A stretch of DNA of 64,000 nucleotides from Symbiodinium natans (taxonomy: Eukaryota; Sar; Dinophyceae; Suessiales; Symbiodiniaceae), in NCBI GenBank assembly GCA_905221605.1, contig CAJNDS010002149.1:479972-543971 (forward strand), in the 5' to 3' direction. This document shows positions 54,557-64,000 of the stretch, in pieces. Under the pieces are notes generated by a model. The model was not told where the DNA came from and searched no databases. It was given only the letters and a program-made list of their open reading frames with translations. The first letter of the stretch is position 1, and every line of letters starts with the position of its first letter. The position numbers were made by a program, and so were the translations under genes.

Positions 54557-55855
54557 GTGGGTTCTCTGGCTCTTTTCACATTGAGTACGCCGTCTACACA
54601 TGGACCCCCGCATGTTGCTGCTAGCGAAATGCTTTCAAACCCGCCTACAGATACTGGAAGTTTTCTGCGGTTCTTTTTGTCTCTATTCACTTCGAAAACA
54701 TCTTCTTGGTGGGTACGGGGGGAGCTTCTTATGGTTCTATTGTCTATTTGCTTCTATTGCACGGACTGCTGCTCCGGTAACGTGCATCCTGGCCCGAAGC
54801 TGTTGGCGAGATTGAATTCCAGACAAGGTAGCCCCATCAGCGGTCTCGGGAGGCCGGGGGGACTCGGCTTCAAACAGGCTCACGTTGACATTGGATACCT
54901 ATACGCAAATAGAAGCTGAAGCTCTTTTGCAAATGGTCACGAACTCCCGTGTGCGTCGGACAGGTTCCATTGCGGACGTTTTCTCTCAAGATGTCTTCTT
55001 CCTCCGAAGTTAGAATCCGTTTGATCTCCAAAGATATTCCATTTTATGCACGTCCCCCTGACTCATGGGATGATCCGCCAGCGTCTTTGATGATGGCCCA
55101 CTATCTGAACAAGTTCAGGCAGGTTGCTAACGATGGTGGAGCTTTTCCTGTTTGCCCTGGCCCAGCAGGTTTTTCTCCCATAAGATATGGAATACTTTAT
55201 GAACATCTCAATCTTTTGCGTGTCGTGCTCGCAGTGGCTTTGATTCAGAGAGATTGATTAGCCCCAGGTGCCCTGTTATTTGGAAGATTCCATCTGAGTT
55301 GCGGAACAATGGGTTATTTCACAAAAATCTTCTGAATCTTCGCGGCCGCTGGGACATTATCCGATGCAGGATGTTCCTTTCCGACTACACAGCTATATGC
55401 TGGCGTGGGATACGACGGCAGTAAGCTTGACAGCTTTGGCAAGGGACTTCGCCAAGCGTCGAACTTGATAAATTCTTTCCTGTCTGCAGGCTACGACCTG
55501 ACGAAAGCTACGCCGTTTGCTTGCCTCTGCCGATTGCACGTCATTCCACGTGACAACCCGAACCCTAGAGTTGTATTCGGCGCGCCTTCTCACTTTCATT
55601 ATCGACGGTCAAGCTGCGTGTCCTCTTGACGAAGCTCTTCGTTCCTGCAAGAACCCTGCAGCTTTTGCAACTACTTTGCATCAACAATATTGTGATGCTG
55701 CATTCATTGCCAAGAATGACAGCGCTATGGCTAACTGGCCGTTTCGAGATGGGCAAACACGATCCGGGTACCGGAGAGTTCTTCTCTGGCGTTCACGACT
55801 AGGAATTGAGGATTGCCTTTGCGTTCTTCGGATCTATGTTTCGACAAGATGATAC
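54557..55855 (+). pseudogene. Frameshifted coding relic, mobile-element-like
   Basis: Protein-like stretches change frame repeatedly: CCSGNVHPGPKLL (54557-54919 frame), then SSSEVRIRLISKDIPFYARP and WDDPPASLMMAHYLNKFRQV (54949-55257), then CPVIWKIPSELRNNGLFHKN (another frame), then LRQASNLINSFLSAGYDLTK (55405-55629) and DEALRSCKNPAAFATTLHQQ (55517-55852). The DVHPGP-like motif recalls the N-terminus of many LINE ORFs, but no polymerase motif was seen. Best read as a decayed element on the plus strand; the family is unassigned. Confidence 0.4.
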
Positions 55856-56239
55856 CCGGGTGACTGTTTCACTGGCTCTGGCTTTGCGCGTCGTAGCGCT
55901 TTTAAGAACTCTGGTTTGGCCGTTCGCAGGAGGGCCTAGCGGTACTTACTTTGTCTCTGCTCGATTCAGTAAATAATGATCTACGCTTAGAAGTACACCC
56001 AGTGGAACTCCGACTGCGGGCGGAATACGTGGACCACTTGGACCTCATGCTTAGTTTTGTCCTATTTTGCCACCCGCGATAGCCCAAGGAGGCGGCGTCG
56101 CCCCCAAGTCGTCACGCTACTTTGAGCCAGCCTTCGATGTCAATATTGCCCAAGGATGTTCGGGAGTATAGGGGCAAGGAAGAACCGTGAGCGAGATTCG
56201 CTTTTGGTTCTTCAAACAGCAGTGCCTCTTGACCTTGGG
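55856..56239. other. Continuation of the decayed region
   Basis: More broken coding-like sequence (for example FRQDDTRVTVSLALALRVVA at about 55840-55900) with several stops in every frame. Confidence 0.3.
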
Positions 56240-56705
56240 CAATGGCCCCGCGCGATGGGGACAGAAAGCGTAAGCTGGAAGACCTGCAGTAACGGGTGGG
56301 CGAGCTTGTGGCAAGGGAGGAGGAACAAGGGCAAAGGCTGGACAGGTTGGACCTGGCCGTGGAGAGGGAGGTGGCTTCCCGTCATCTCAGGGTCGAAGGG
56401 TGCAAAGGTGTGGAAGCACTTTTCAAGCAGGTGGAGGATGGGGGCATGGAGCGCGGGCAAATCCGGGCCAGGGCGAGAGTGCTGGTGGAGGAGGTCCGCG
56501 AGGCGGTTGAGTGTCCGGTCAAAGTCCTCAATCGCAAGAGACCGTAGGGCGGCGGCCAGGGCCTTTGGCGCGATCGAAGGCCAAGGGTTGGTGGACGGTT
56601 CCAGCCGGGAAATAAGGGCAGCCTCTCTCCAGTTGGCGTTTGAAGGTGTGCGCAAAGAGCTCAACTGGGTCCTCTTCATCCTGGCGACAGATCTACCCGG
56701 ACAGG
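56240..56705 (+). pseudogene. Broken coiled-coil ORF, ORF1-like
   Basis: From an ATG near 56242 the frame reads MAPRDGDRKRKLEDLQ, a TAA, then RVGELVAREEEQGQRLDRLD and LAVEREVASRHLRVEGCKGV, ending MERGQIRARARVLVEEVREA. After a further stop the neighbouring frame continues ARAFGAIEGQGLVDGSSREI and AFEGVRKELNWVLFIL. The acidic/basic heptad-rich sequence is a coiled coil. The stop and the frame change indicate a dead copy, or spliced pieces of a gene. It follows the relic at 54.5-55.9 kb, so the two may be parts of one element. Confidence 0.4.
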
Positions 56706-57290
56706 CAACGCGGCCGGGGAAAGGGGAAAGGCAAGGCGTGGGGGGGGGGAGGGCTAGCTTTCGTCGCGTGTTGAGAGTTTGTAGGGCCTCCCGGGGGATG
56801 AGATTTAGGGTTGGGAGGAGGAGGGGGGGGGATGGGGTTGCAGGGTTTCGTCTTTCTTTCCTTTTTGTTGTCTCGCTTTTTGGGGAAAGGCCATGAGCCG
56901 ACCCCTACTGGGCGCATTCCAATCGTGAAGCCCCGGTCGATTGGCGTCACCTACGTGGTGACGCCCTTGTGTTGAGCGAGCTCTTCTTCTTGTTTTCTTT
57001 GGACAAGGATTCCTGATTTCGCCCTTTCACCTGCCTCTTAGCCCCTTCGGGGATCCCCGCGCGTTCCTGTATGGAGGGCTCCTTCAAGTTTGCAACGCCG
57101 CGCCCAACGCGGAGTCTGTGCAACTTGGTTGGCTCTGGGGAATAGGGGCTACATTCGGCGCACTCTTCTTCTATTTTGATGGGAAACGGAGGTGATGTGT
57201 CGGTTCTCACCAACAGGCCCGGACTTTACGTGCCCCTCGGGGCAGCTCCCTTCGGGGGGGCTAAGCGTGTGGGGGGAGGGAGGGAGAGGG

Positions 57291-57299
57291 GGAGAGAGA

Positions 57300-57395
<96 letters not shown>

Positions 57396-57403
57396 AAGAA
57401 AGA
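57291..57403. repeat. GA microsatellite
   Basis: About 110 bases of GAGAGA ending in AAAGAAAGAAAG. Arg/Glu and Ser/Leu frames across it are by-products. Confidence 0.95.
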
Positions 57404-57605
57404 GGGGGTTTTGGGGGATGTGGAAGCGGGACCTTTCGGTCGGGGGGGGGGTGTGGCGAAAGAAACATGTCCATTGATAGGAGTAAGTGCGTCTGGGATT
57501 CGAGCCCCAACGCCTTTTGTAGCGGTCTGCGTAGAAGCCGACTGAAGTAGGAATATGTTTAAAGGGCTGAAGGCACGGTTAGGGCCATGGAGGGCACGAG
57601 CCAAG

Positions 57606-57707
57606 GAGCATCTACGGCATCAGCCATGGAAGCGTGGTTGTCTTCCCAGCCCCCGCAAGCTTCCGCGTGGGCGAGGCCCACTTGTATGGCCGCTATGTTG
57701 ACTTTGG
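57606..57707 (+). CDS. Exon-like block, unknown product
   Basis: After GAGCCAAG a frame reads SIYGISHGSVVVFPAPASFR then VGEAHLYGRYVDFG, a convincing beta-rich segment, ending at TTTG|GCTC (possible GC donor). A following CAG at about 57738 could start the next exon. No ATG in frame; family not recognised. Confidence 0.4.
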
Positions 57708-58813
57708 CTCTCTAATTTGTGCTGTTTGTCAAAAATGACAGCGGCCGCTACGACACTGAACGTGGTTCTCCTCCCTCCGAGCCATGACGGCTGCACCTCC
57801 CATTGGCAACTTGTCTTCGCAGCCCACGTATCAACATACATGTCATCACGATGCCGCTGACGACTTCGCAGTGAATCGTGTCATCTTGAGTGTAGCTATC
57901 CACTGGCTTGTGAGTAGTAGTTCTCAGAATCAGGATGCCGTTTCAGGCCCTTGCACTATTTTGTCACAGCATCTTGCCCCAAAAGCAACTCGGAGAACTA
58001 CAGTACTCTTGTCTTGGGACGCTGCATGCAGGATCCCCGTGCATCCGATGCCGAGGCTTGGCGAAGCTCAACCCCCCCCCTTACCCCCGCCCAACACAAA
58101 AAGAAGGGTTTTTTCCAGGTCTTTGGGAGGGTCTGGTTGAGCTTCAGCTTTCTTCCCTCGAGCTGTCAGAGTTTCACATCAAAAACATTCAGTACGTTTC
58201 AGAGCAAGGCCTCCTTAAAATTTGTAAAATTTGAAACAAGAGGCCAGCCTTAAGCCAAGAGGCCAGGCCTTTGAAATCCCGAGCCAGGTTGCCAGGACAT
58301 TAAATGTAGGGGCCCAAACAGTGCTATTGTGGCTGGCTCGTGGACCACCCCGCTTGCCCGGATTGGGATTGGCTGGGATCGCCGGTTTTTCGGAGGGGAG
58401 GGCGTGCCTTGCGTAGCTTGAGACCTGGCGCTAAAGCCAACAGAACGGGGCCGACCCTTCAAACCAAAGTCTCGTCGCTGGGTCAAGCTTGTCGATACGG
58501 GGGCCCCTCGAGGGTACCCTCCCCAGAAGCCCTCTGAGACCCCCCGTAGAAACTCCGACAGGCGACGCACAGCTGGCAGTTGTGCCGAGTGCCATGGCTT
58601 TACAGATGTGCTGGTAGGGCTTAGGGCCTAGGGGTCCAGGGTGTTTGGGTGTTAAGGTTCTGTGTTTTTCGGTTTTGGGAGTTCTGCTCTCTGGTGCTAC
58701 GGTTCTTCGAGTCGTCTTCCCTCGCGCCCCCACCGACACCACCAGAAACCTCCATGACCGCTCCACCAAACAGCTCAGCCACTTATAAATCCTGAACTGA
58801 CAGGTGCCCACCG
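57708..58813. other. No firm gene
   Basis: Open plus frames at 57784-58140 and minus frames at 58250-58570 lack splice context. TTAGGG-like scraps occur near 58620. Confidence 0.35.
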
Positions 58814-59125
58814 ATGAGTTCGAGTCGGTCACGTCTCGGTGCCATCCTTGGAATTCGGTCCGCTCATGCTTGGGGCTGCTGTTCTGAAAGAAAGAGGCAC
58901 ACCAGCAAAAAGTCGGGACCTTCCATGAAATGGAACGCTTCAGAGGGACAGGCTCGGAACTTCGAGGGTGCCCTGTGCATCGCTTGCCAGGTTCCACAGG
59001 CAAGCGAGGCAAGCGGTGGCACAGTTGCGCGTGCGGCGCGCGACTCGAGACAAAGGTGCATGCAGCAAGTTCACGTGAGGGAACCCCCTAGAATCATGAT
59101 ATCTGGTTCCTTATATGACAGATGA
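58814..59125 (+). CDS. Hypothetical ORF, 103 codons
   Basis: ATG 58814: MSSSRSRLGAILGIRSAHAW, SERKRHTSKKSGPSMKWNAS, EGQARNFEGALCIACQVPQA, then Arg/Ser/Gln-rich to TGA. Natural composition; the overlapping minus frame (58431-59012) is the competitor. It ends just before the AT-rich modular array. No domain recognised. Confidence 0.35.
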   Translation: MSSSRSRLGAILGIRSAHAWGCCSERKRHTSKKSGPSMKWNASEGQARNFEGALCIACQVPQASEASGGTVARAARDSRQRCMQQVHVREPPRIMISGSLYDR

Positions 59126-59130
59126 CTTCC

Positions 59131-59712
59131 CAAATCAAAAGAAAGTTGAAAAGTCAAAAAGAAGTCGGCTGGGAATTCCCGGGGAGCGGAAAATCGAAAA
59201 AACAAGCAAAAACATCGAAAACATCGAAATAACAAAACAACAAAACACAATCGAAAAAAAGTAGGGTGGAGTTTCCGGGGTGACAAACATCAAAACACAA
59301 ATCAAAACGAAATCGAAAAGAAGGTAGGCTGGACGTCCCCACGCAGTGCCAAAAAATAAGTTAAAGCTGTAGCCTGGAATCCGCGGGGCGGCGGGGTGGG
59401 GGGCAAATCCGGGCCTGCAGGAATTCCAGTCCATTTGGATTTTTGTAATTATTAATGTTATGTGTTTTTTGTTTGTTGTTTTATTCGTTTTCGGGCCGCG
59501 GGCATTCCAGCCTCCCTTATTTGTATGTTTTGTCGTTTTTTTCCGCAACCCCGAAACTTCCAGCTTGTTTTTGAGTTGATGTTTATTTGATATTTTTCTT
59601 CGTTTTTTTGATTTTTATCTGATCTGTTTTCTTTTTTTGGTGCCTATTTTTTATTTTAATTTTGATTTGTTTTTGATTTTTTCGGTTTTACTTATTTTTG
59701 TTAAACTTGCAG
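59131..59712. repeat. Modular array of CTGGAA cores with central orientation switch
   Basis: Seven GC-rich cores sit in AT-rich spacers. Four are in one direction: GGCTGGGAATTCCCGGGG at 59167-59184, GGTGGAGTTTCCGGGG at 59265-59280, GGCTGGACGTCCCC at 59327-59340, GCCTGGAATCCGCGGGG at 59372-59388. Three are inverted: CCTGCAGGAATTCCAG at 59414-59429, GCGGGCATTCCAGCC at 59498-59512, CCCCGAAACTTCCAGC at 59549-59564. Spacers are A-rich (AAATCGAAAAAACA, AACATCGAAA) left of about 59400 and T-rich to its right, so the whole block is a large imperfect palindrome. No coding. Confidence 0.85.
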
Positions 59713-60914
59713 CCATATGTGTCTTATACAGGAATTAACTAATTATCATAACCCTAGAACCCTAAACTAACAGGTTGTGGCTTCTGGCCCCCTCGGTCTT
59801 TCAAAGTGTGAGATGAGTTTCTCGAAGTCCTTCTTGAGGTTTTTGGGGTTGGGGGTGTTTTAGGTCTTTTTGGGTTGTTGGGTCTTTTTCGGGAGAGCTC
59901 ATGATCATCCGAGGCTCCGAACACCAGTAGCCGTCGCGAGAGGTAGCTTGCGAGGGGTATGGGACTGCTGTTGACAGCGACAGCTTGCGAACACATCCGT
60001 GGCCGTTTGTCTCCTCAGCACGGTCTGATACACAAATGTTGAGACAGTGGCATGATGACCCATGTCTTATATCGCAGCCAGAAGCCATCATACCCCGAGC
60101 ACCACTACCTCGCACTTTGTAGCACCCTGCAGCCTCAAAGCCCCCATTTTTTTTGCACACTTAGAGCATGCGCCCCCTATGGCGCGCCTTGATTCGACTG
60201 TGATGTCGTTGCAGGCCGTCTCGCCCTCACACCCCCAAACGAATCCCTCCGGATCCCTTTCCTTCCCTCTGTGGTGACGACAGGAAAAACGCTTGATTCT
60301 ATCTGAGCTCTCTTGCTCGCGGGATCTCGTGTGGTGTGAGTTTCCAGGAGATCATATTATTTGGTTTTGGTTCTGGGGTGTTTGGCTGCAGCCTGTGATT
60401 CAGGCGGTCTGTTGCTCAAGCCCCCATTCTTATTTCAGGCCCCTTTGTTTGTGGGGAGCCACCTACACAGGGGGCCCAGAGGCATCAACCCATGACACCA
60501 ACAATCACTGAACCTAGTTTGTGTTTTCTCGTGTGAGGCCACCCATGTGGAGCATGCATAGAACGAGGCGGGCACAAAGCCGCTGGGGCTCTGCCGCAAC
60601 CATGCAAGAGTTGGAGCCATGCTAAGCAGCATTGTCAGACTTGGCACTCGATTGCCATTGCAATGGATGGCAGGCCGGTAGTGCCGCAAGATGATTAATT
60701 TCTTCGGCTGGAATGGAGGCTGGGACCACGATTCAGAGCTCAGTGTTGTGCATCTGGCTCCGTTTACGCTTTAGTGATTGCTTCTGGCCCCAGGGACGAC
60801 AGCGCCCTCGAAAGTCAGGCAGGGCCCTTGTCAGAGTCTGCAGATGCATGTATTTCCCAAAGCAGGTGTACCCCCTCAATGCACCCCCCAACATGCTATT
60901 AATCCTTACTGTAG
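59713..60914. other. No firm gene
   Basis: One CCCTAGAACCCTAAAC scrap at 59752-59767. Short frames on both strands around 60060-60270 and 60435-60690 lack splice support. Confidence 0.35.
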
Positions 60915-61026
60915 GAACCCCAGCGCGCAGCTCCACATGCCGAGGCCTCCGAGCCCCGATGATGCTGAGGTTGACACGGGACTCAGAATCACGCTTTCAG
61001 ACGTGACTGCAGCTGGAGAAGGGTAG
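60915..61026 (+). CDS. Terminal exon, unknown product
   Basis: After CCTTACTGTAG the frame reads NPSAQLHMPRPPSPDDAEVD then TGLRITLSDVTAAGEG and TAG. Natural acidic tail. Acceptor moderate. Confidence 0.35.
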
Positions 61027-61149
61027 AATTTTGCTACAAACTCTCAATCCCTGATCAGCCCCCTGTCTTTGGTTGCTGGTGGAGAGGTCTCAACCCAAAG
61101 TCCTAGAGCCCAAAGTCCTAGAGCTCCCCTAGACCCCCCCCCCAGTCAC

Positions 61150-61235
61150 TCTCCCCGCTTCGGGAGGCCAGAGCGCTTCAAGGGGAGCTCGTGGAGCTGT
61201 GCCAGGAGAGGGCGCTCACGTGGGGTTACCATGTG
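61150..61235 (+). CDS. Exon-like block before a GA repeat
   Basis: A frame reading REARALQGELVELCQERALT then WGYHVCTNI follows CCCCGCTTCGGGAG and runs into the GA repeat at 61246. The helix-like charged start is coding-like; boundaries uncertain. Confidence 0.3.
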
Positions 61236-61242
61236 TGCACGA

Positions 61243-61245
<3 letters not shown>

Positions 61246-61274
<29 letters not shown>
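61246..61274. repeat. GA microsatellite
   Basis: AGAGAG run of about 28 bases. Confidence 0.9.
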
Positions 61275-61281
<7 letters not shown>

Positions 61282-62092
61282 CCTCTAAGAATTTAGCCTC
61301 CCGCTCGTCCGTTTTACCTTGCGTCAGCTCCGTGTCCCTTGGCTTCACTTGGATGAATGCTCATCATTGACTTTGTTGAATGAGAGACTAGTTTTTCGAT
61401 TCTCCCCAGCTCAGTTCAATAGTTGACATAATGTCGCTTAGTGTCGCTCGGTTTACGAACCTGATACACACATATGTATATACATATATACATATATGTA
61501 TATACACATATATATGCATGTTTATACATAATCATACATAGCCACACACAGATATACACATGGATTGTGGCCCTCCACCTTCCTAAGGTATGCGCCGGAA
61601 GCCGAAAAGCACAGAAGCGACAGAAGTTTTGGCCCAGAAGCCCCAAGAGGCCCAAAAGCCGTCAATGGCAGCAAGAGAAGCTCCAAAAAAAGGTGCAAGG
61701 CATTCGGGGTTCAGGGTTTGCAGTGTTTGTACAAAGTTTTGCAGGGTTTTGCAGTTTTACAGGTTTTGAGGGAGCCGAGGAAAGCTTGCGGGGTGAGATG
61801 TCAGGAAGGCACGGGGGGAGTCGCCCTGAGCGAAAGAGTGGTGCTCCGCTGCACAGCGCACAAGCCCTAAACACGAAACTCCTGAGCCGCCCAAGTCGCC
61901 GGAGGACTTACACTGCCGTCCTTTCATGCGAGATTTCTGCACGGTTCTCCAGAAGTTTGGCCAGGCCACGCCGACTATGGGGTTGGGTTTAGGGCTTAGG
62001 GCTTAGGGTTTAAGGCTTAGGGTTCAGCATCTCATGTCCAAGCATTCACGAGTCACCTGCCTGCCCAAAAACCCCAAAACATTAAGTAAATT
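61275..62092. other. No firm gene; TATACA repeats and telomere-like scrap
   Basis: TATACATATA-type repeats at 61464-61560. Frames on both strands at 61560-61990 are similar in quality. TTTAGGGCTTAGGGCTTAGG at about 61986-62020 is a G-strand telomere-like scrap. Confidence 0.4.
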
Positions 62093-62250
62093 AATCGTGT
62101 CGATCATGGTTCCGGGTTGAGGCCCGATTCTGTTTCCGGGTTCCCTAAACCCTGAACCTGAACCATAATCGTGTCGATCCTGGTTCCGGGTAGAGGCCCT
62201 GAACCGTCGATTCTGGTTCCGATTATGCACTAACCCCGAAACCATAATCG
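62093..62250. repeat. AATCGTGTCGATC direct repeat pair
   Basis: AATCGTGTCGATC(A/C)TGGTT followed by CCGGGT(T/A)GAGGCCC occurs at 62094-62126 and 62167-62199, 73 bases apart. A half copy, TCGATTCTGGTTCCGATTAT, follows, and its CATAATCG ends are inverted. Related in style to the GGTTCCGAT motifs at 38.9 kb. Confidence 0.7.
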
Positions 62251-62543
62251 CACGGAAAAGGGATTGGGATTTAGATTTTTTTATATGTACACATATACAC
62301 ATATACGGTAGTGTCAGGGTATGACCAGGTTCCGCACCCTAATCTTGAGCAGCATGGAGTCGAGAGCCTCGCTGTTCTGGAGCCCCTGGGATTCTTTGCT
62401 TAGAAATCCCATGCTTTTTTTTGCGTTCAAACAGCTCCAGATCCAGCACCCTGAGCCGAAACCGGGAGCCCAGAATGCAACTCATGCGGGCAAGACCACC
62501 ACAAGCCCTTGTTTGCTGAAATCAAGAAGAAAGAGTTGTTCAG

Positions 62544-63053
62544 GTTTTGACCCTGCCGGCTGTGCCCGAAGAGGCTCGCAAGGCAGGGATGGTTGTTTTG
62601 CTGAGGGCCTGGGCCTGCGCTTTGATGTCAGTCGACGCTGTCGTGATGTTTGCAGGAATGGCTGTTGATCTCGTCGCAGCTGTATTTCTTCTCTTTCGGC
62701 ACCTTTGCGGCTCTGCATCGTCGGGGAGGGAAGTGCGATTGGAACAGAGTCTGACGGACAAGGCGTGGGCGAATCAGGAAATCGATGATGCGCATGATGC
62801 TCGCTTTTCCGGATTGGCCACACAGCACGGACCCTGGCGAAATAGGTCACAGCGAGCTTCGCAAGTGCGAGGCGGTCTCAACGACTCCGATGCTCATGAT
62901 GCTCACTTTTCCGGATCTGCACGTGCTGGTATGTTGATTTTGATGTCAAGATGCAACAGTTGCTTGTCGCGATTACAAGCCGCGCTTAGCTGCCTCTACT
63001 ACTCCCAAACTCCTGAATGCTGGCTGCTCCTGGGTCAGTTGGAGGATGAGTAG
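62544..63053 (+). CDS. Membrane-protein terminal exon, 169 codons
   Basis: The acceptor AGTTGTTCAG precedes VLTLPAVPEEARKAGMVVLL, then hydrophobic ALMSVDAVVMFAGMAVDLVA and AVFLLFRHL (one or two membrane helices), then a hydrophilic part with two related pieces, DDAHDARFSGL and SDAHDAHFSGS, to TAG. The repeated pieces are encoded by a DNA repeat (ATGATGCTC(G/A)CTTTTCCGGAT) that also exists elsewhere in the window, so the C-terminal half may be a repeat insertion. Function unknown. Confidence 0.4.
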   Translation, partial: VLTLPAVPEEARKAGMVVLLRAWACALMSVDAVVMFAGMAVDLVAAVFLLFRHLCGSASSGREVRLEQSLTDKAWANQEIDDAHDARFSGLATQHGPWRNRSQRASQVRGGLNDSDAHDAHFSGSARAGMLILMSRCNSCLSRLQAALSCLYYSQTPECWLLLGQLEDE

Positions 63054-63147
63054 CCGTCCCCAGATTCCGGCTCAAGTTCTTTAGCCAGGCTCAATCACTG
63101 GGTTCACGGCTGCTCCACGGCTGCTCGGAACCTGAAATCCAACTCTC

Positions 63148-63478
63148 ATGAATCCAACTCAACTCAGCCTCGAGGCGGCCCGCGTGGCCATCGACTTCTT
63201 GAGGCCGTATGCAGATGTGGAGAGGACGAGCTGGCATCCGAAGGGCTGTCTCTAAAGCGCTTAAAAAACATGGGGGACATCTCAGATATCTTCCCCTGGA
63301 GAGGAGCCTGGAGTTCTTCTTGTCCAACCACACGGAAGAGGCCCTGGAGAAGCAAAACATGCTAAGTCTCGTCGAATCCTCTGCGTCCCAACCTGGGCTG
63401 CTTGTTTTTTGCCCTAAATATTGCGATATTGTGAGAACACAAACACAGTACAACACCAAAACTCAATGTTTATCTTAA
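63148..63478 (+). CDS. Split coding segment, frame change near 63.25 kb
   Basis: ATG 63148 opens MNPTQLSLEAARVAIDFLRP then YADVERTSWHPKGCL and TAA. The +1 frame from about 63245 then looks coding: KALKKHGGHLRYLPLERSLE, FFLSNHTEEALEKQNMLSLV, ESSASQPGLLVFCPKYCDIV to TAA at 63478. The gap is too small for a normal intron, so this is a frameshift in a decayed or mis-sequenced gene, or two unrelated frames. No domain recognised. Confidence 0.4.
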
Positions 63479-64000
63479 TATAGGATGATGAGAAGAATAT
63501 GATAGTTATAGAGTACATCACATGGTAACCGCGTCCCCCCCAAACCCTCCCCAAAACCCCCTCTCTCAGCCCCTGAGCCCCAGCTCCGCGCACTGCTCGG
63601 TCTGCTCAGGGCCTCGTCCGCCGCTTTGGCCAGGCCGTTCAGCGCGGCCTCGCTGCGGCGCAGTCGTAGTCTCGGCAGAAGTGTTTTGGGGGTTGTTGGG
63701 GGTTCTGGGGTTCGGTTCTTTGGGTGCGGTGTGTTTTGGTCCGAGAAGGGTTTGGAGTTTTTCACGGGGCTTCATAGGGTGTGAGGTTCCCGAGCAAACA
63801 CCCTCACAAAGAGCTGGAAGAGACCCCTCTTGCAACTCCAAGACTTGGGGTTTTTTGCTCTTGACATCCCCTGATCCTCCTCCTCCCCCAAACCCTGAGC
63901 CTTCAACCCTGAAGCCCCAAAACCTTAGGAGACTCCCAACCTGCTTAAATCAAGAGAGTATTCCTTGAACCAGAGCTGGATCTCTTTTAGAGTTGCAGGA
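63479..64000. other. No firm gene at the right edge
   Basis: Pro/Ser-rich plus frame (63522-63968) and Arg/Ala-rich minus frames overlap. A minus block around 63590-63680 (RRSEAALNGLAKAADEALSR) could be an exon, but this cannot be settled. Confidence 0.3.

Overview
The window looks like nuclear DNA of a dinoflagellate, probably of the Symbiodiniaceae/Suessiales type. The reasons are GC-rich DNA, small exons, introns that use GC-AG and apparently GA-AG boundaries as well as GT-AG, ankyrin and RNA-binding proteins in a familiar dinoflagellate style, and large amounts of interspersed TTTAGGG/CCCTAAA repeat, which is the telomere unit of dinoflagellates and plants. There is no operon structure, no ribosome-binding sites and no prokaryotic signature. 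No exact dinoflagellate spliced-leader sequence, rRNA gene or intact tRNA gene was seen by eye.

Layout. 1-1353 (minus): the first 451 codons of a long low-complexity, retroelement-like protein running off the left edge. 1751-3610: two CCCTAAA arrays around 0.7 kb of unique DNA, ending in a perfect 16-bp hairpin. 3.7-13.4 kb: exon-like pieces (best sets at 8221-8917 and 11411-11625) mixed with microsatellites and a 0.9-kb trinucleotide array. 13.4-15.0 kb: a ubiquitin-like/ankyrin-repeat gene. 15-26 kb: scattered exons, a 202-aa unknown ORF and a glycine-zipper membrane protein. 26-34 kb: a 42-bp in-frame minisatellite, foldback elements, and minus-strand coding candidates including a 256-aa ORF. 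34.7-35.7 kb: a three-exon gene for a protein with two RRM domains. 36-50 kb: short terminal exons and simple repeats. 50.7-51.4 kb: a two-exon nicotinamide-riboside/uridine-kinase-like gene. 53.2-54.3 kb: a CCCCAAA array carrying three copies of a unique unit. 54.5-56.7 kb: decayed mobile-element-like coding relics. 59.1-59.7 kb: a modular array of 'CTGGAA' cores whose orientation flips at the centre. 60-64 kb: more terminal exons and a membrane-protein exon.

Only three genes have recognisable domains: ankyrin, dual RRM and kinase. They do not form an evident pathway. Most other coding calls rest on open reading frame, natural-looking amino-acid composition and an AG|G acceptor, so they are tentative; many frames in GC-rich DNA look open by chance. 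The most unusual observations are the mirrored modular array at 59 kb, the spread of telomere-like motifs through introns and intergenic DNA, the homogenised CCCCAAA array, and the recurrent AG|GC and AG|GA donor boundaries.
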